Source: an uncultured Ignavibacteria bacterium (GTDB lineage: Bacteria; Bacteroidota; Ignavibacteria; Ch128b). From it: a stretch of DNA of 64,000 nt. Below are positions 37,901 through 45,410 of the stretch, piece by piece. Within the stretch, counting starts at the first letter, position 1, and each line of letters opens with the position of its first letter. The stretch is taken from assembly GCA_937944105.1 (NCBI GenBank), contig CALDZP010000007.1, positions 1 to 64,000 on the forward strand, given 5' to 3'. Both the position numbers and the translations under genes were made by a program. A model generated the notes under the pieces. It was given only the letters and a program-made list of their open reading frames with translations. It had not been told where the DNA came from and made no database searches.

Positions 37901-38783
37901 ACGAATTACTGATTACATCAGGCATATCATTAATAGTATTAGGATTGCCATCGGGATTCATAGCCCATTGAAATGCAGAGATAGATTTACTCGTATGTGG
38001 AGATGAGCATATTGTTTTTGCAGCAATCCATTGAGCATCAGGGGCGACACCTATCGTATCAGATCCAGATCTTCCGCACATAATTCCCATTGTATGAGTT
38101 CCGTGATTATCACAATCAGTGGGTGTAGTGGTATTAGTTTCTGGATCAAACCATGCCTGATTACTGGGAACAAAATTACCACGCCATCTCGAATTCAATG
38201 CCGGATGAGAACCTTCAACACCTGTGTCAATATTCATTACTAATCTTCCCGACCCTGTGATTCCTAATTTCCATAGTTTATCAGCATTAATCACTTTTAA
38301 ACCAATCTCTGCACTTTCAGTTTTGGCTGGAGAATTTCCTTCAAAAGTATAGGGATCCAGATGTAAAATTGCATCAAGATCAATTAATTCAATTTCCGGA
38401 TTATTTGCTAGTTCAAGAATAATATTTCTTGTCCCTTCAACCATTATAAGATTTGTAATCCAGAATGTTTGATAGGATTTTACTTCACCAGCAGTTAATT
38501 TTTGATTTAAGAAGTTTATGAGTTTTGATTGTGTGTTTAATGCTTTTTCCTGTAAAGTGGTGATAACAATATAAGCTCTTTCCTGAGGCGTTGCTTTTAT
38601 ATCGCTTAAGAATTTATCAAGTTCATTTATGTCAACTCTATCTTTGAGCAGACATAGAACTCGAGTAAATTCAATATTTGACATCTGATTTATTTTAAAT
38701 TGAAGTCTTGATGTAATTTTCGTATTTGAATATACTTCAATTGTTGCAAATAGAATTATCATTATTATAAAGAATTTTTTCAT
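34920..38783 (-). CDS. Type IX-secreted subtilisin-like (S8) serine protease
   Basis: 1287 aa. Signal peptide (1-19), a propeptide-like segment (about 20-145), then an S8 domain with Asp in MNIDTGVEG, His in HGTHTMGIMCG, the oxyanion Asn region in FSAGNNGPNAS and Ser in GTSMASPHVAGA. A fibronectin type III domain (about 475-580) follows, then a jelly-roll-like domain (about 660-830), the duplicated WNLI..GYWLK module also found in the protein at 1-3777, and a type IX sorting domain with QNYPNPFNPKTTI ending KLTLIK. A secreted protease is the clear function; targets are unknown. It reads as a single unit ahead of the PafA-like gene. Domain limits are rough. Confidence 0.93.
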   Translation of the reverse strand: MKKFFIIMIILFATIEVYSNTKITSRLQFKINQMSNIEFTRVLCLLKDRVDINELDKFLSDIKATPQERAYIVITTLQEKALNTQSKLINFLNQKLTAGEVKSYQTFWITNLIMVEGTRNIILELANNPEIELIDLDAILHLDPYTFEGNSPAKTESAEIGLKVINADKLWKLGITGSGRLVMNIDTGVEGSHPALNSRWRGNFVPSNQAWFDPETNTTTPTDCDNHGTHTMGIMCGRSGSDTIGVAPDAQWIAAKTICSSPHTSKSISAFQWAMNPDGNPNTINDMPDVISNSWYDPNATDECTGIYKTTFDAVEAAGIAIVFSAGNNGPNASTITKPKNINTNEVNVFCVGNINGNTAGYPIANSSSRGPSTCGGTGSLLIKPEVVAPGTSVRSSVRGGGYATMSGTSMASPHVAGAIALLKQVFPNLTGTQIKYALYNTAVDLGQDGEDNTYGKGLIDVYAAFLYLANRDSVPPTQITNLNVSSIGSNQLTLTWTVPFDNSPGGVAAYDIRYRTSGPITDSTSFYNSIQVPNIPVPDSAGRLQSLVVKNLAFNTTYYFAIRSRDVWNNWSEISNTAVGTTLNKPDIVVTPDSIRLIKPKNITFQDSVIIRNNSIYPSTLEFSIELQNHSFPAKNSYLKLEPIVNEKVLNESKNYNPEGDGFSIFGSGGPDLFGYRWKDSREPGGPQFSWTSISENGTPITLTDDSYSTQTLNFSFPFYGTNYNTVEVVSNGYLRFTNFSSTYPTNGLIPSTSLPNNAIYGFWDDLNPGAGGNVYVLKTSDKFIVEFNNVPRYNDATTRVTFQIELQKSGTIYFRYKSMVGTLNSATIGIENQTGTDGLLIAYNSNYVGDSLLVKIQKEPDWLNVTTLNGIISNGNSIAVKLLMNSNDLNNGNYRMELNIRSNDSTKSTVIVPVNLTITDTNLLVTSSFSVFEGWNLISVPIQAVNQRKVDLFPTSNSFAYGYNNGYVIQDTLLNGFGYWLKFPSSQNVNLIGSQNNSVTIPIKTGWNLIGSLNGSIPVNALITNPPNLLSGFVYGYGPNYYVATTLEKGKGYWVKSSGNGTLTLNLTSYKIDEIFSEPVISDKWIELEFIGPDGVTKLYLNNENDNSKYELPPVPPSNILDIRFSDNTFVSSFKNQPMVILNSDHDISLRLKKANGKKLLITDGLNNKLMKAEISENDIIKIDKNINVINIKELNPEFNFELLQNYPNPFNPKTTIQFTLPYKTFVNLSIFNLLGEKLIELVNREMDEGNHKIDFDGSNLSSGIYIYKIVAGEFTGTKKLTLIK

Positions 38784-38980
38784 AAAGATTCCTCTTTTAA
38801 TTGTTAAAAAATTTTCTTACAAAATAATGTATTTAGATTAAGTTAATCAATACTATACTATGTCAATTGACTCAATTAATATTTTTAAGAAAAATAAACT
38901 GGAAATAAGATTGACCCATCTTATTGTTATTGCAAATCTTATATTTAGAAGTCAAAATTTTATTTGAACAGTTTGTTTCA

Positions 38981-38988
38981 TAATTTTG
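38981..38988 (+). promoter_or_regulatory. TAnnTTTG-type -7 element before tRNA-Ala
   Basis: TAATTTTG lies 24 bases before the first base of the tRNA, so transcription would begin a short distance upstream of the mature 5' end. A TTTG at 38963-38966 may be the -33 element, though the 14-base spacing is shorter than usual. Confidence 0.45.
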
Positions 38989-39012
38989 CAGTAAGTTATT
39001 CTTTGAAAAAAT

Positions 39013-39085
39013 GGGGCTGTAGCTCAGTTGGGAGAGCACTTCGTTCGCAACGAAGGGGTCGAGGGTTCGAATCCCTTCAGCTCCA
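39013..39085 (+). tRNA. tRNA-Ala (anticodon CGC)
   Basis: A 73-nt cloverleaf. The acceptor stem is GGGGCTG with CAGCTCC, including the G3-U70 pair that specifies alanine. The D arm is GCTC-AGTTGGGA-GAGC, the anticodon arm CTTCG-TTCGCAA-CGAAG with anticodon CGC reading GCG, and the T arm carries TTCGAAT. The discriminator is A, and the CCA end is not fully encoded (the DNA continues ACTTTT). It is followed 5 bases later by the SRP RNA and is probably transcribed with it. Confidence 0.95.
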
Positions 39086-39090
39086 CTTTT

Positions 39091-39187
39091 GCCAGAAACA
39101 CTCGGCAGGAGTTTGCCCAACCCCGTCAGGTCCGAAAGGAAGCAGCGGTAAGCAAATTTCCTGGGTGAGTGTCTTCTGGCTTTTTTT
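39091..39187 (+). ncRNA. ffs: Signal recognition particle RNA, small bacterial (4.5S) type
   Basis: The conserved SRP domain IV core GTCAGGTCCGAAAGGAAGCA is present at 39125-39144, with its symmetric and asymmetric internal loops and GGAA-type tetraloop context. The ends GCCAGAAACACTC and GAGTGTCTTCTGGC pair to close a rod of about 90 nt (39091-39180). A run of seven T (39181-39187) follows as terminator. It binds Ffh and targets membrane proteins to the translocon. It probably comes off the tRNA-Ala transcript. The end is convergent with the L,D-transpeptidase gene. Confidence 0.95.
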
Positions 39188-39191
39188 GTTT

Positions 39192-39968
39192 CTATTTAAT
39201 TGAAAATAATCGTCTGTCTAAATGATAGGGTAAGTGAATTTGTTCTGATGGTAATTGTGGTGGAATCTTATCTTCATCTCCAAGTTCTAGACCAGAATGA
39301 CCCAAATTTTTTTCCGCAATGACTAATTTGTGATGATTCTTTTGATATAAACCTGAGTAAATTGACTTTAAATTTTCTTTTGCTAATTTCAATAACTGTT
39401 TCTTATTAACATTCCTGTAGTGATCGTTTTTATTAGTAAATGTAACAACTCGAGCACTCTTTCCAGAATGAATAAAAACGGGAGTACCAATCGGAATATT
39501 TTCAAAAAAATATTGACTTGCTTCGAAACTTACCCTTATGCATCCATGACTTGATACTCTTCTACCGAGGTATTTGTAATATGATTTTCCTTGGAGAGCA
39601 TGAAATCCAATATTAAAATTAAATCCCATCCAGTTTATCATCAATGTACTATCAAATTGAGCAGAATACACTTTGCGTGCTTTATTTTGGATTACAAAAA
39701 TTCCTTCAGGAGTTGAAACTCCTTTTTCAAGTTTTGGATTTCCAGTGGAACATAAAAATTCCAGAACATTACCATCTCTTGAGTGTAAGTAAATTTTTTG
39801 CTCAGGAATGTAAACTTCAATTATAAAATTTGAGAAGGTGTAAAGTGTATCTCTGATAAACAAATACTTATCAGAAAATTTTTGATTTTTATTTTTAAGC
39901 AATGATTCAGAATAAATTATTTTGTTGAATAAAGTTAAAACAAATAAGATTAAGAAATAATTTTTCAT
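39192..39968 (-). CDS. L,D-transpeptidase (YkuD domain), exported
   Basis: 258 aa with an N-terminal hydrophobic signal (1-20). The YkuD domain (about 50-160) starts at IEVYIPEQKIYLHSRDG and has PEGIFVI, GFHAL and the catalytic SSHGCIRVS with active Cys. It makes 3-3 peptidoglycan cross-links or attaches proteins to peptidoglycan in the periplasm. The C-terminal 80 residues are not recognised. It is the last gene after uvrC (22-nt gap); the functional link to uvrC is not obvious. Confidence 0.88.
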   Translation of the reverse strand: MKNYFLILFVLTLFNKIIYSESLLKNKNQKFSDKYLFIRDTLYTFSNFIIEVYIPEQKIYLHSRDGNVLEFLCSTGNPKLEKGVSTPEGIFVIQNKARKVYSAQFDSTLMINWMGFNFNIGFHALQGKSYYKYLGRRVSSHGCIRVSFEASQYFFENIPIGTPVFIHSGKSARVVTFTNKNDHYRNVNKKQLLKLAKENLKSIYSGLYQKNHHKLVIAEKNLGHSGLELGDEDKIPPQLPSEQIHLPYHLDRRLFSIK

Positions 39969-39990
39969 TATTATACCAGAATTTATACAA

Positions 39991-41811
39991 TTAATTACGA
40001 AAGTAATTAAATATGATTTTTGCCCTTGATTTATTAACTACCTTTTCCAGTTCTTCTAATTCAAGAGTTTTAATTTTATCTATGCTCCCGAATGTTTTGA
40101 GTAATAATTCAATAGTCTTTTTCCCGATGCCAGGAATATTTTCCAGCTCAGTGGTTATTACTCTTTTTTTTCTTTTTTCACGATGAAAAGTAACAGCAAA
40201 TCTATGTGCCTCATTTCTAATCTGCTGGAGTAATTTTAGACTTGATGAAGTTTTCGGAATCATTATTGGTTCTTTTTTTTCTGGCAAAAATATTTCTTCA
40301 AGTCGTTTTGCCAATCCAATTATATTAAAATTAGTTAGCCCAATTTTTTTTAATGATTTTATCGCACTATTTAATTGTCCTTTTCCACCATCTACCATTA
40401 TTAAATCAGGCAAAGGTTTGTTCTCTTTAATAACTCTTTGATAATGCCTTTCAATTACCTCACTAATGCTTGCAAAATCATCCTGTCCTTTGACGGTTTT
40501 TATAATAAATTTTCTATAGTCACTTTTTTTGGGTTTACCATTTTCAAAAACAACAAGTGATGCAACTGTATCTGCTCCCTGCAAGGTTGAAATATCAAAA
40601 CATTCTATACGAAATGGTGGTTTTGTTAAATAGAGATCTCTTTGAAGAGATTTCAAAACAAAAGAGATCTGTCCTTCTTTTTTCATCCTTTGAAGTTTAA
40701 TTTCATTTAAGTCAAAAACAGCATTCTGTTTGCACAAATTCACTAAGGATCTCAAATCTTCATTAACCGGAATATAAATTTTAACTTTTTTACCGGATTT
40801 ATTACTCAACCAATTTTCAATAATTTCATTTTCATCAGGTAATTCTTCAACTATTATTTCAGCTGGAATTTCAATTGGGTTAGAATAAATGCTCCTGATT
40901 AAATCCGAGATAATTTGGGAATCTTGCAATTCAATATTATAACTAAAAGTAAATTTCTTTCTACCAACAAGTTTACCTTTTCTGACATTAAAAATAGCAG
41001 CAACACCATCAGGTATATCAACAGCAAATGTTATTACATCTCTATCTACAATTTCCTGACTTACCATTTTTTGATTATTTGCATAAACTTTAAGCGAATT
41101 GATCTTATTCCTTATTTCTGCTGCTTTTTCAAATTTCAATTGTTCACTGTATTGATTCATTTCATAGGTTAGGTTACTTATCAAACTATCAATATTTCCA
41201 AGTAAAACCTGTTCTACCTCATTTATCATTTTCTTATAAACTTCTTTTGATACCAATCCTTCACAGGGTCCATCACATTTTTTAATGTGATAGTCTAAAC
41301 ATACTTTATATTTACCTTTAGCTATTGTTTCTTCAGTGAGATTATATTTACAACTTCTTATTTTAAATACATCTCTTAAGACTCGTAAAGCCTGCTTCAT
41401 TACTTTAACTTCAGTATAAGGACCGAAATACTTTGAACCATCCTGTATGATCTTTCTTGTTGGATAAACCTGAGGGAAATCTTCATTAGTAATAACTATA
41501 TAAGGATAAGACTTATCATCTTTTAAATTAACATTATAACGAGGCTTATGTTGTTTGATAAGGTTAGCTTCAAGGATAAGTGCTTCAACTTCATTATCGG
41601 TAACAATTACATCCAAATCAAAAATTTTTGATACCAGTGCTTGAGTCTTAGATGAACTTAATTGATTAAAAAAATAACTTTTTACTCTATGAAATAATGA
41701 CTTAGCTTTGCCAATATAAATTATTTTATCGTTTTTGTTTTTAAATAAATATACGCCAGGTAATCTTGGTAAATTTTCAACTTTCTTTTGTAAATCGTTA
41801 CTAATATGCAT
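39991..41811 (-). CDS. uvrC: UvrABC excision nuclease subunit C
   Basis: 606 aa, normal for UvrC. N-terminal GIY-YIG domain (LPGVYLFKNKNDKIIYIGKA) makes the 3' incision. A cysteine-rich cluster (CKYNL, then CLDYHIKKCDGPC) is followed by a UVR motif near EQLKFEKAAEIRNKI for UvrB contact. The RNase H-like 5' nuclease domain starts near RIECFDISTLQGADTVAS, with DGGKGQL. Two helix-hairpin-helix motifs (IPGIGKKTIELLLKTFG) close the protein. It follows glgC by 9 bases and precedes the L,D-transpeptidase. Confidence 0.97.
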   Translation of the reverse strand: MHISNDLQKKVENLPRLPGVYLFKNKNDKIIYIGKAKSLFHRVKSYFFNQLSSSKTQALVSKIFDLDVIVTDNEVEALILEANLIKQHKPRYNVNLKDDKSYPYIVITNEDFPQVYPTRKIIQDGSKYFGPYTEVKVMKQALRVLRDVFKIRSCKYNLTEETIAKGKYKVCLDYHIKKCDGPCEGLVSKEVYKKMINEVEQVLLGNIDSLISNLTYEMNQYSEQLKFEKAAEIRNKINSLKVYANNQKMVSQEIVDRDVITFAVDIPDGVAAIFNVRKGKLVGRKKFTFSYNIELQDSQIISDLIRSIYSNPIEIPAEIIVEELPDENEIIENWLSNKSGKKVKIYIPVNEDLRSLVNLCKQNAVFDLNEIKLQRMKKEGQISFVLKSLQRDLYLTKPPFRIECFDISTLQGADTVASLVVFENGKPKKSDYRKFIIKTVKGQDDFASISEVIERHYQRVIKENKPLPDLIMVDGGKGQLNSAIKSLKKIGLTNFNIIGLAKRLEEIFLPEKKEPIMIPKTSSSLKLLQQIRNEAHRFAVTFHREKRKKRVITTELENIPGIGKKTIELLLKTFGSIDKIKTLELEELEKVVNKSRAKIIFNYFRN

Positions 41812-41820
41812 ATTAATAAA

Positions 41821-43059
41821 TTATTCAAGTATCATGTTTTTGGGTATAACAACTATACCTGTCTCGGATATAGTAAATTTCTTTTTATCCTTTTCTGGAT
41901 CAAAACCAATTTCATAATGCTCCGGAATCCTTACATTTTTATCAATAATAGCTCTTCGAATCCGTGCGTGGCGGCCAATTACTACATTATCCATAATTAT
42001 CGAATCAGTAATGTATGAATAACTATTCACTCTTACACCATGACCAATTATTGATCTTTCAACTAAACCACCACTAATGATTGTTCCATCACAAACAAGA
42101 GAATTTAAGGCTCGGCCAACTCTTTCACCTTCATGTGAAACAGTCTTCATTGGAGGATATTGTGCCTGAAAAGTTCTTATTGGCCAATCACGGTCATAAA
42201 TATTAAACTCCGGGGTCACGCTTATTAAATCCATACTTGCAGCATAATAACTATCTATTGTTCCAATATCTCGCCAATACGGTTTTTCTGTTTTATTCTC
42301 ATCTATAAAATTCCAAGCATAAACTTTTCTTTTTTGATTTATCATTCTTGGTATTATGTCTTTTCCAAAATCATGGCTGGAGTTTGGATTTTTGTCATCT
42401 TCCTCAAGGATTTCGAGTAAAGCATCGGAATTAAAAACATAAATACCCATGTTAACGTTACAAAATCCTGGTTGATCTGGAATTTCTATTGGGACACGAG
42501 GTTTCTCTTGAAAATCAACAACCAGATTGTTTTCGTCAGTAGCCAGAACTCCAAATCTTCTCGATTGATCGGCATCATATTTAATCGTTGCAATTGTTAA
42601 CTCCGCATTTTTATCAATATGATATTGAATTAATTTAAAGTAGTCCATTTTGTAAATATGATCACCACTAAGAATTAAAACCCATTTTGCTTTATCAGGT
42701 GTAATCAAATTTTTATTTTGAAAAATTGCATTTGCCGTTCCAAGATACCAATCGCCTGATAATTTTAATTGTGGAGGAATTGAATAAATAAATTCGCCAA
42801 GTTCAGCTTGAAATATATTCCAACCTTCATAAAGATGTTGATTTAAAGAGTCCGATTTATATTGAGTTAAAACATAAATTTTACGTAATCCCGAATTCAA
42901 ACAATTGGAAAGTGTGAAGTCGATAATTCGATATTTCCCACCAAAAGGAACTGCGGGTTTGCTTCTTACTGCAGTAAGGGGATATAGTCTTTCTCCTTGA
43001 CCACCTGCTAAAATCATTGTAATTGTATTTCGAAGAACAATAGATGCTGAAAGATCCAT
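41821..43059 (-). CDS. glgC: Glucose-1-phosphate adenylyltransferase (GlgC)
   Basis: 412 aa. The nucleotidyltransferase motif TMILAGGQGERLYPLTAVRSKPAVPFGGKYRIIDF is at the N terminus, with LSGDHIYKMDY and a C-terminal left-handed beta-helix (VERSIIGHGVRV, IGRHARIRRAIIDKNVRI). It makes ADP-glucose for glycogen. No other glycogen gene lies in the window. The start is backed by GGGAGGATAAAATG. It is the first gene of the glgC-uvrC-L,D-transpeptidase run. Confidence 0.96.
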   Translation of the reverse strand: MDLSASIVLRNTITMILAGGQGERLYPLTAVRSKPAVPFGGKYRIIDFTLSNCLNSGLRKIYVLTQYKSDSLNQHLYEGWNIFQAELGEFIYSIPPQLKLSGDWYLGTANAIFQNKNLITPDKAKWVLILSGDHIYKMDYFKLIQYHIDKNAELTIATIKYDADQSRRFGVLATDENNLVVDFQEKPRVPIEIPDQPGFCNVNMGIYVFNSDALLEILEEDDKNPNSSHDFGKDIIPRMINQKRKVYAWNFIDENKTEKPYWRDIGTIDSYYAASMDLISVTPEFNIYDRDWPIRTFQAQYPPMKTVSHEGERVGRALNSLVCDGTIISGGLVERSIIGHGVRVNSYSYITDSIIMDNVVIGRHARIRRAIIDKNVRIPEHYEIGFDPEKDKKKFTISETGIVVIPKNMILE

Positions 43060-43536
43060 TTTATCCTCCCATTAAAATTTAATTTATTTGAACAATTCCC
43101 ACCTTATATTCATTTAATTAATCAAATTTTCAATTGCCACTCAAATTATTCATTTCGAAAATAAAAAAAACTTATCGATTTGTAAATTGTAATTACTAAT
43201 AATTGGTTACATATAGTAATAATTATATATTTAATTCTAAGGAACGTCTTTATTCGTCGTTCCTAGATTATAAATTTAATTGACTTTTGATTTTGTTTTT
43301 ATATAATTAAGAATTCAATAAGTTCATTTTCGACTTTAAATCCGTAATACGTTTTTACTCTCACTAAATAAAGACCGAATGATTATTTTATCACTTGAAG
43401 TTAAATAATAAATTACAAGTAAGTGGGAATAAAATTTCTCAATTCTTCATTTCATTGAAACTTTTTTTTGCAAATTTTGTTTTTAAGATGTTAAATCATC
43501 ATTGGTTAATCAATAACATAATTCTTAACTTAAATT
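43060..43536. other. Divergent intergenic region between glgC and mnmA, 477 nt
   Basis: The longest gene-free stretch in the window. It must carry promoters for the glgC operon (minus) and for the long mnmA block (plus). It is very A+T-rich, with no frame bearing a credible start and stop, no tRNA and no recognisable riboswitch core. The only marked structure is the hairpin at 43240-43264. Confidence 0.6.
43240..43264. other. G+C-richer stem-loop in the glgC-mnmA gap
   Basis: AGGAACG (43240-43246) pairs with CGTTCCT (43258-43264) around an 11-nt loop that itself contains a second CGT. This local G+C island stands out from flanks that are almost only A and T. It has no T-tract, so it is not an obvious terminator. 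It could be a protein-binding palindrome or part of an untranslated RNA. Confidence 0.4.
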
Positions 43537-44688
43537 ATGAAAATCTTTAAAAATCTTGAGAGATACGATAAATCTAAACCCGTTGTAGTAGCAATGTCAG
43601 GTGGTGTTGATTCATCGGTGGCTGCGGTACTTTTAAAACTCACAGGTTTTGATGTAATAGGAATTACAATGAAAACATGGGGCTTTATGGAAGTAGGTGG
43701 TGCACCTAAACATGAGAGTGGTTGTTGTTCACTCGATGCAATATTCGATGCTAAAAGTGTTGCCGTGCAATATGATTTTCCTCATTTTACAGTCGATTTT
43801 ACTGAGAACTTTAAAAATGCAGTTATCGAAAACTTTATAGATGAATATTTTCATGGTCGTACACCAAATCCCTGTATTATTTGTAATAGAGAAATTAAAT
43901 GGGGTGATTTGATCAAAGAAGCCAATAAATTGGGAGCTTACTATATCGCAACCGGTCATTATGCAAAAGTAATTTATGATGAATCAAATAATAGATATAA
44001 ATTAAAATCAGATTTTAAAAATCGTAAAGATCAGGCTTATGCGCTCTGGGGTCTAACTCAGGAATTTCTTTCTAGAACAATCTTCCCATTAGAAGATTTG
44101 AGTAAGGAAGAAGTTCGTAAACTAGCGAGTGAATTTAAAATCCGACCTGCCAATAAGCCTGATAGTCAAGAAATCTGTTTTGTCGCTGATAATGATTATA
44201 GCAGATTTTTACGAGAAAAATTTGAGGAAAGAAAGATTGAAATTCCAAAAGGGGATTTAATTTATAAAGGACGTAAAGTAGGTGAACATAGTGGAATTCC
44301 ATTTTACACAATTGGTCAGCGTAGAGGTCTAAATCTGGCTCTTGGAAAACCGGTTTACGTGAAATCAATTTCAATTGAGAATAATACGATAGAGCTTGGA
44401 GATGCTGATGATTTGATTTGTCGTGTCTTTAGTATTAATAAAATCAATTTGGTATCTGTTCCGGAAATTGAAGTTGGTAAAGAGATCTTTATTAAGATAA
44501 GGTATTCAGATTTACCTTCGAAAGCAGTAATCTCAGAATACAAAGACGATCAGGTTATAATTGAATTGATTGAGACAAAACGCGCAGTAACTCCAGGACA
44601 GAGTGCAGTTGCTTACGACGAAGAAGGTTATTTACTTTTTGGCGGTGTAATACACAAGGATTTAACACATGAATCAAAAGATTATTAA
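43537..44688 (+). CDS. mnmA: tRNA-specific 2-thiouridylase MnmA
   Basis: 383 aa. The N-terminal PP-loop ATP site is VVVAMSGGVDSSVAAVLLK. The catalytic cysteines sit in NPCIICNREIKWG and SQEICFVADNDYSRFL, with the GEHSGIPFYTIGQRRGL segment between domains. It thiolates U34 of tRNA-Lys, -Glu and -Gln. It opens the plus-strand block and is followed by a small membrane protein whose start lies inside its last codons (20-nt overlap). Confidence 0.96.
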   Translation: MKIFKNLERYDKSKPVVVAMSGGVDSSVAAVLLKLTGFDVIGITMKTWGFMEVGGAPKHESGCCSLDAIFDAKSVAVQYDFPHFTVDFTENFKNAVIENFIDEYFHGRTPNPCIICNREIKWGDLIKEANKLGAYYIATGHYAKVIYDESNNRYKLKSDFKNRKDQAYALWGLTQEFLSRTIFPLEDLSKEEVRKLASEFKIRPANKPDSQEICFVADNDYSRFLREKFEERKIEIPKGDLIYKGRKVGEHSGIPFYTIGQRRGLNLALGKPVYVKSISIENNTIELGDADDLICRVFSINKINLVSVPEIEVGKEIFIKIRYSDLPSKAVISEYKDDQVIIELIETKRAVTPGQSAVAYDEEGYLLFGGVIHKDLTHESKDY

Positions 44689-44854
44689 TATTATTACATA
44701 CATTACTATGTTTGCCATGGCATTAATAATTGTTTTAATGTGGATAGAAAAATTTCCAATGGAATATTCCTCCTTTGCAATTATTTTTGCTGCAATTGTA
44801 TTAATTTTGCGATTAGGATATAGATTTTATAATTTAATACATAAAAAGAAGTGA
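44669..44854 (+). CDS. Small two-helix membrane protein
   Basis: 61 aa with two hydrophobic stretches (about 7-24 and 33-50), a short MWIEKFPMEYS linker and a basic HKKK tail, so both ends are probably cytoplasmic. It overlaps mnmA by 20 bases in another frame and is in the same direction, as are many neighbours, which supports it being real. No family is recognised and no function is assigned. It could instead be chance coding, but the hydrophobic pattern and dense operon make that less likely. Confidence 0.6.
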   Translation: MNQKIINIITYITMFAMALIIVLMWIEKFPMEYSSFAIIFAAIVLILRLGYRFYNLIHKKK

Positions 44855-44875
44855 GGTTTAAAGTTCGCGGAAAAG

Positions 44876-45400
44876 ATAAAACATACAAACGGCAGGCTAA
44901 ACGCAAAAGTCCTGGTCTTGAATCAAAATTATGAAGCTTTAACTATTTGCAACACCAAGAAGGCTATAATACTTTTATTAACAAACAAAGCGGAAATAGT
45001 TGCCAGGAAAGATGGTCTTGTTTTAAGATCTCCAAGTATAAGTTTGCCTTTCCCAAGTATTATAAGACTTGAGAAGTATGTTCATGTTAAATATAAACGT
45101 GTAATGCTTTCAAGAAAAAATATTTTAAGACGAGATAATCATAAATGCCAGTATTGCGGTAGATCGGATTTGCCATTAACAATTGATCATGTTATTCCAA
45201 AATCGAAAGGAGGTCAGGATAGCTGGGAAAATCTGGTTACAGCCTGCATAAAATGTAATAATAAAAAAGGTGATAGAACCTTAGAAGAAGCTAAAATGAA
45301 TCTAATTAGAAAACCGTTCAGACCCAGCCATATCATGTTTCTCAAAAATTTTGTCGGGCAAGTTGATGAACGGTGGAAGCCATACCTGTATTTAACTTAG
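44876..45400 (+). CDS. HNH endonuclease family protein, start codon uncertain
   Basis: About 160-175 aa. An HNH/zinc core in the second half has HKCQYCGRSDLPLTIDHVIPKSKGG and NLVTACIKCNNKKGDRT, with paired CxxC zinc motifs, and the catalytic DH and N positions are intact. It would nick or cut DNA; members of this chromosomal group lack a settled role. The only standard start is TTG at 44918 (NQNYEAL), but the frame is open upstream to 44855. The preceding residues read NAKVLVLNQNYEAL, and the VLVLN strand is typical of the family N terminus. Translation may therefore begin at the ATA at 44876 or another non-standard codon, so the coordinate given is a guess. Confidence 0.75.
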   Translation: MKHTNGRLNAKVLVLNQNYEALTICNTKKAIILLLTNKAEIVARKDGLVLRSPSISLPFPSIIRLEKYVHVKYKRVMLSRKNILRRDNHKCQYCGRSDLPLTIDHVIPKSKGGQDSWENLVTACIKCNNKKGDRTLEEAKMNLIRKPFRPSHIMFLKNFVGQVDERWKPYLYLT

Positions 45401-45410
45401 ACGAGGAAAA

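Noticed and set aside
38872-39203. Open frames of 79-82 codons on both strands across the tRNA and SRP RNA region
   Set aside because: They overlap the tRNA-Ala and the conserved SRP core, and show no protein-family features.
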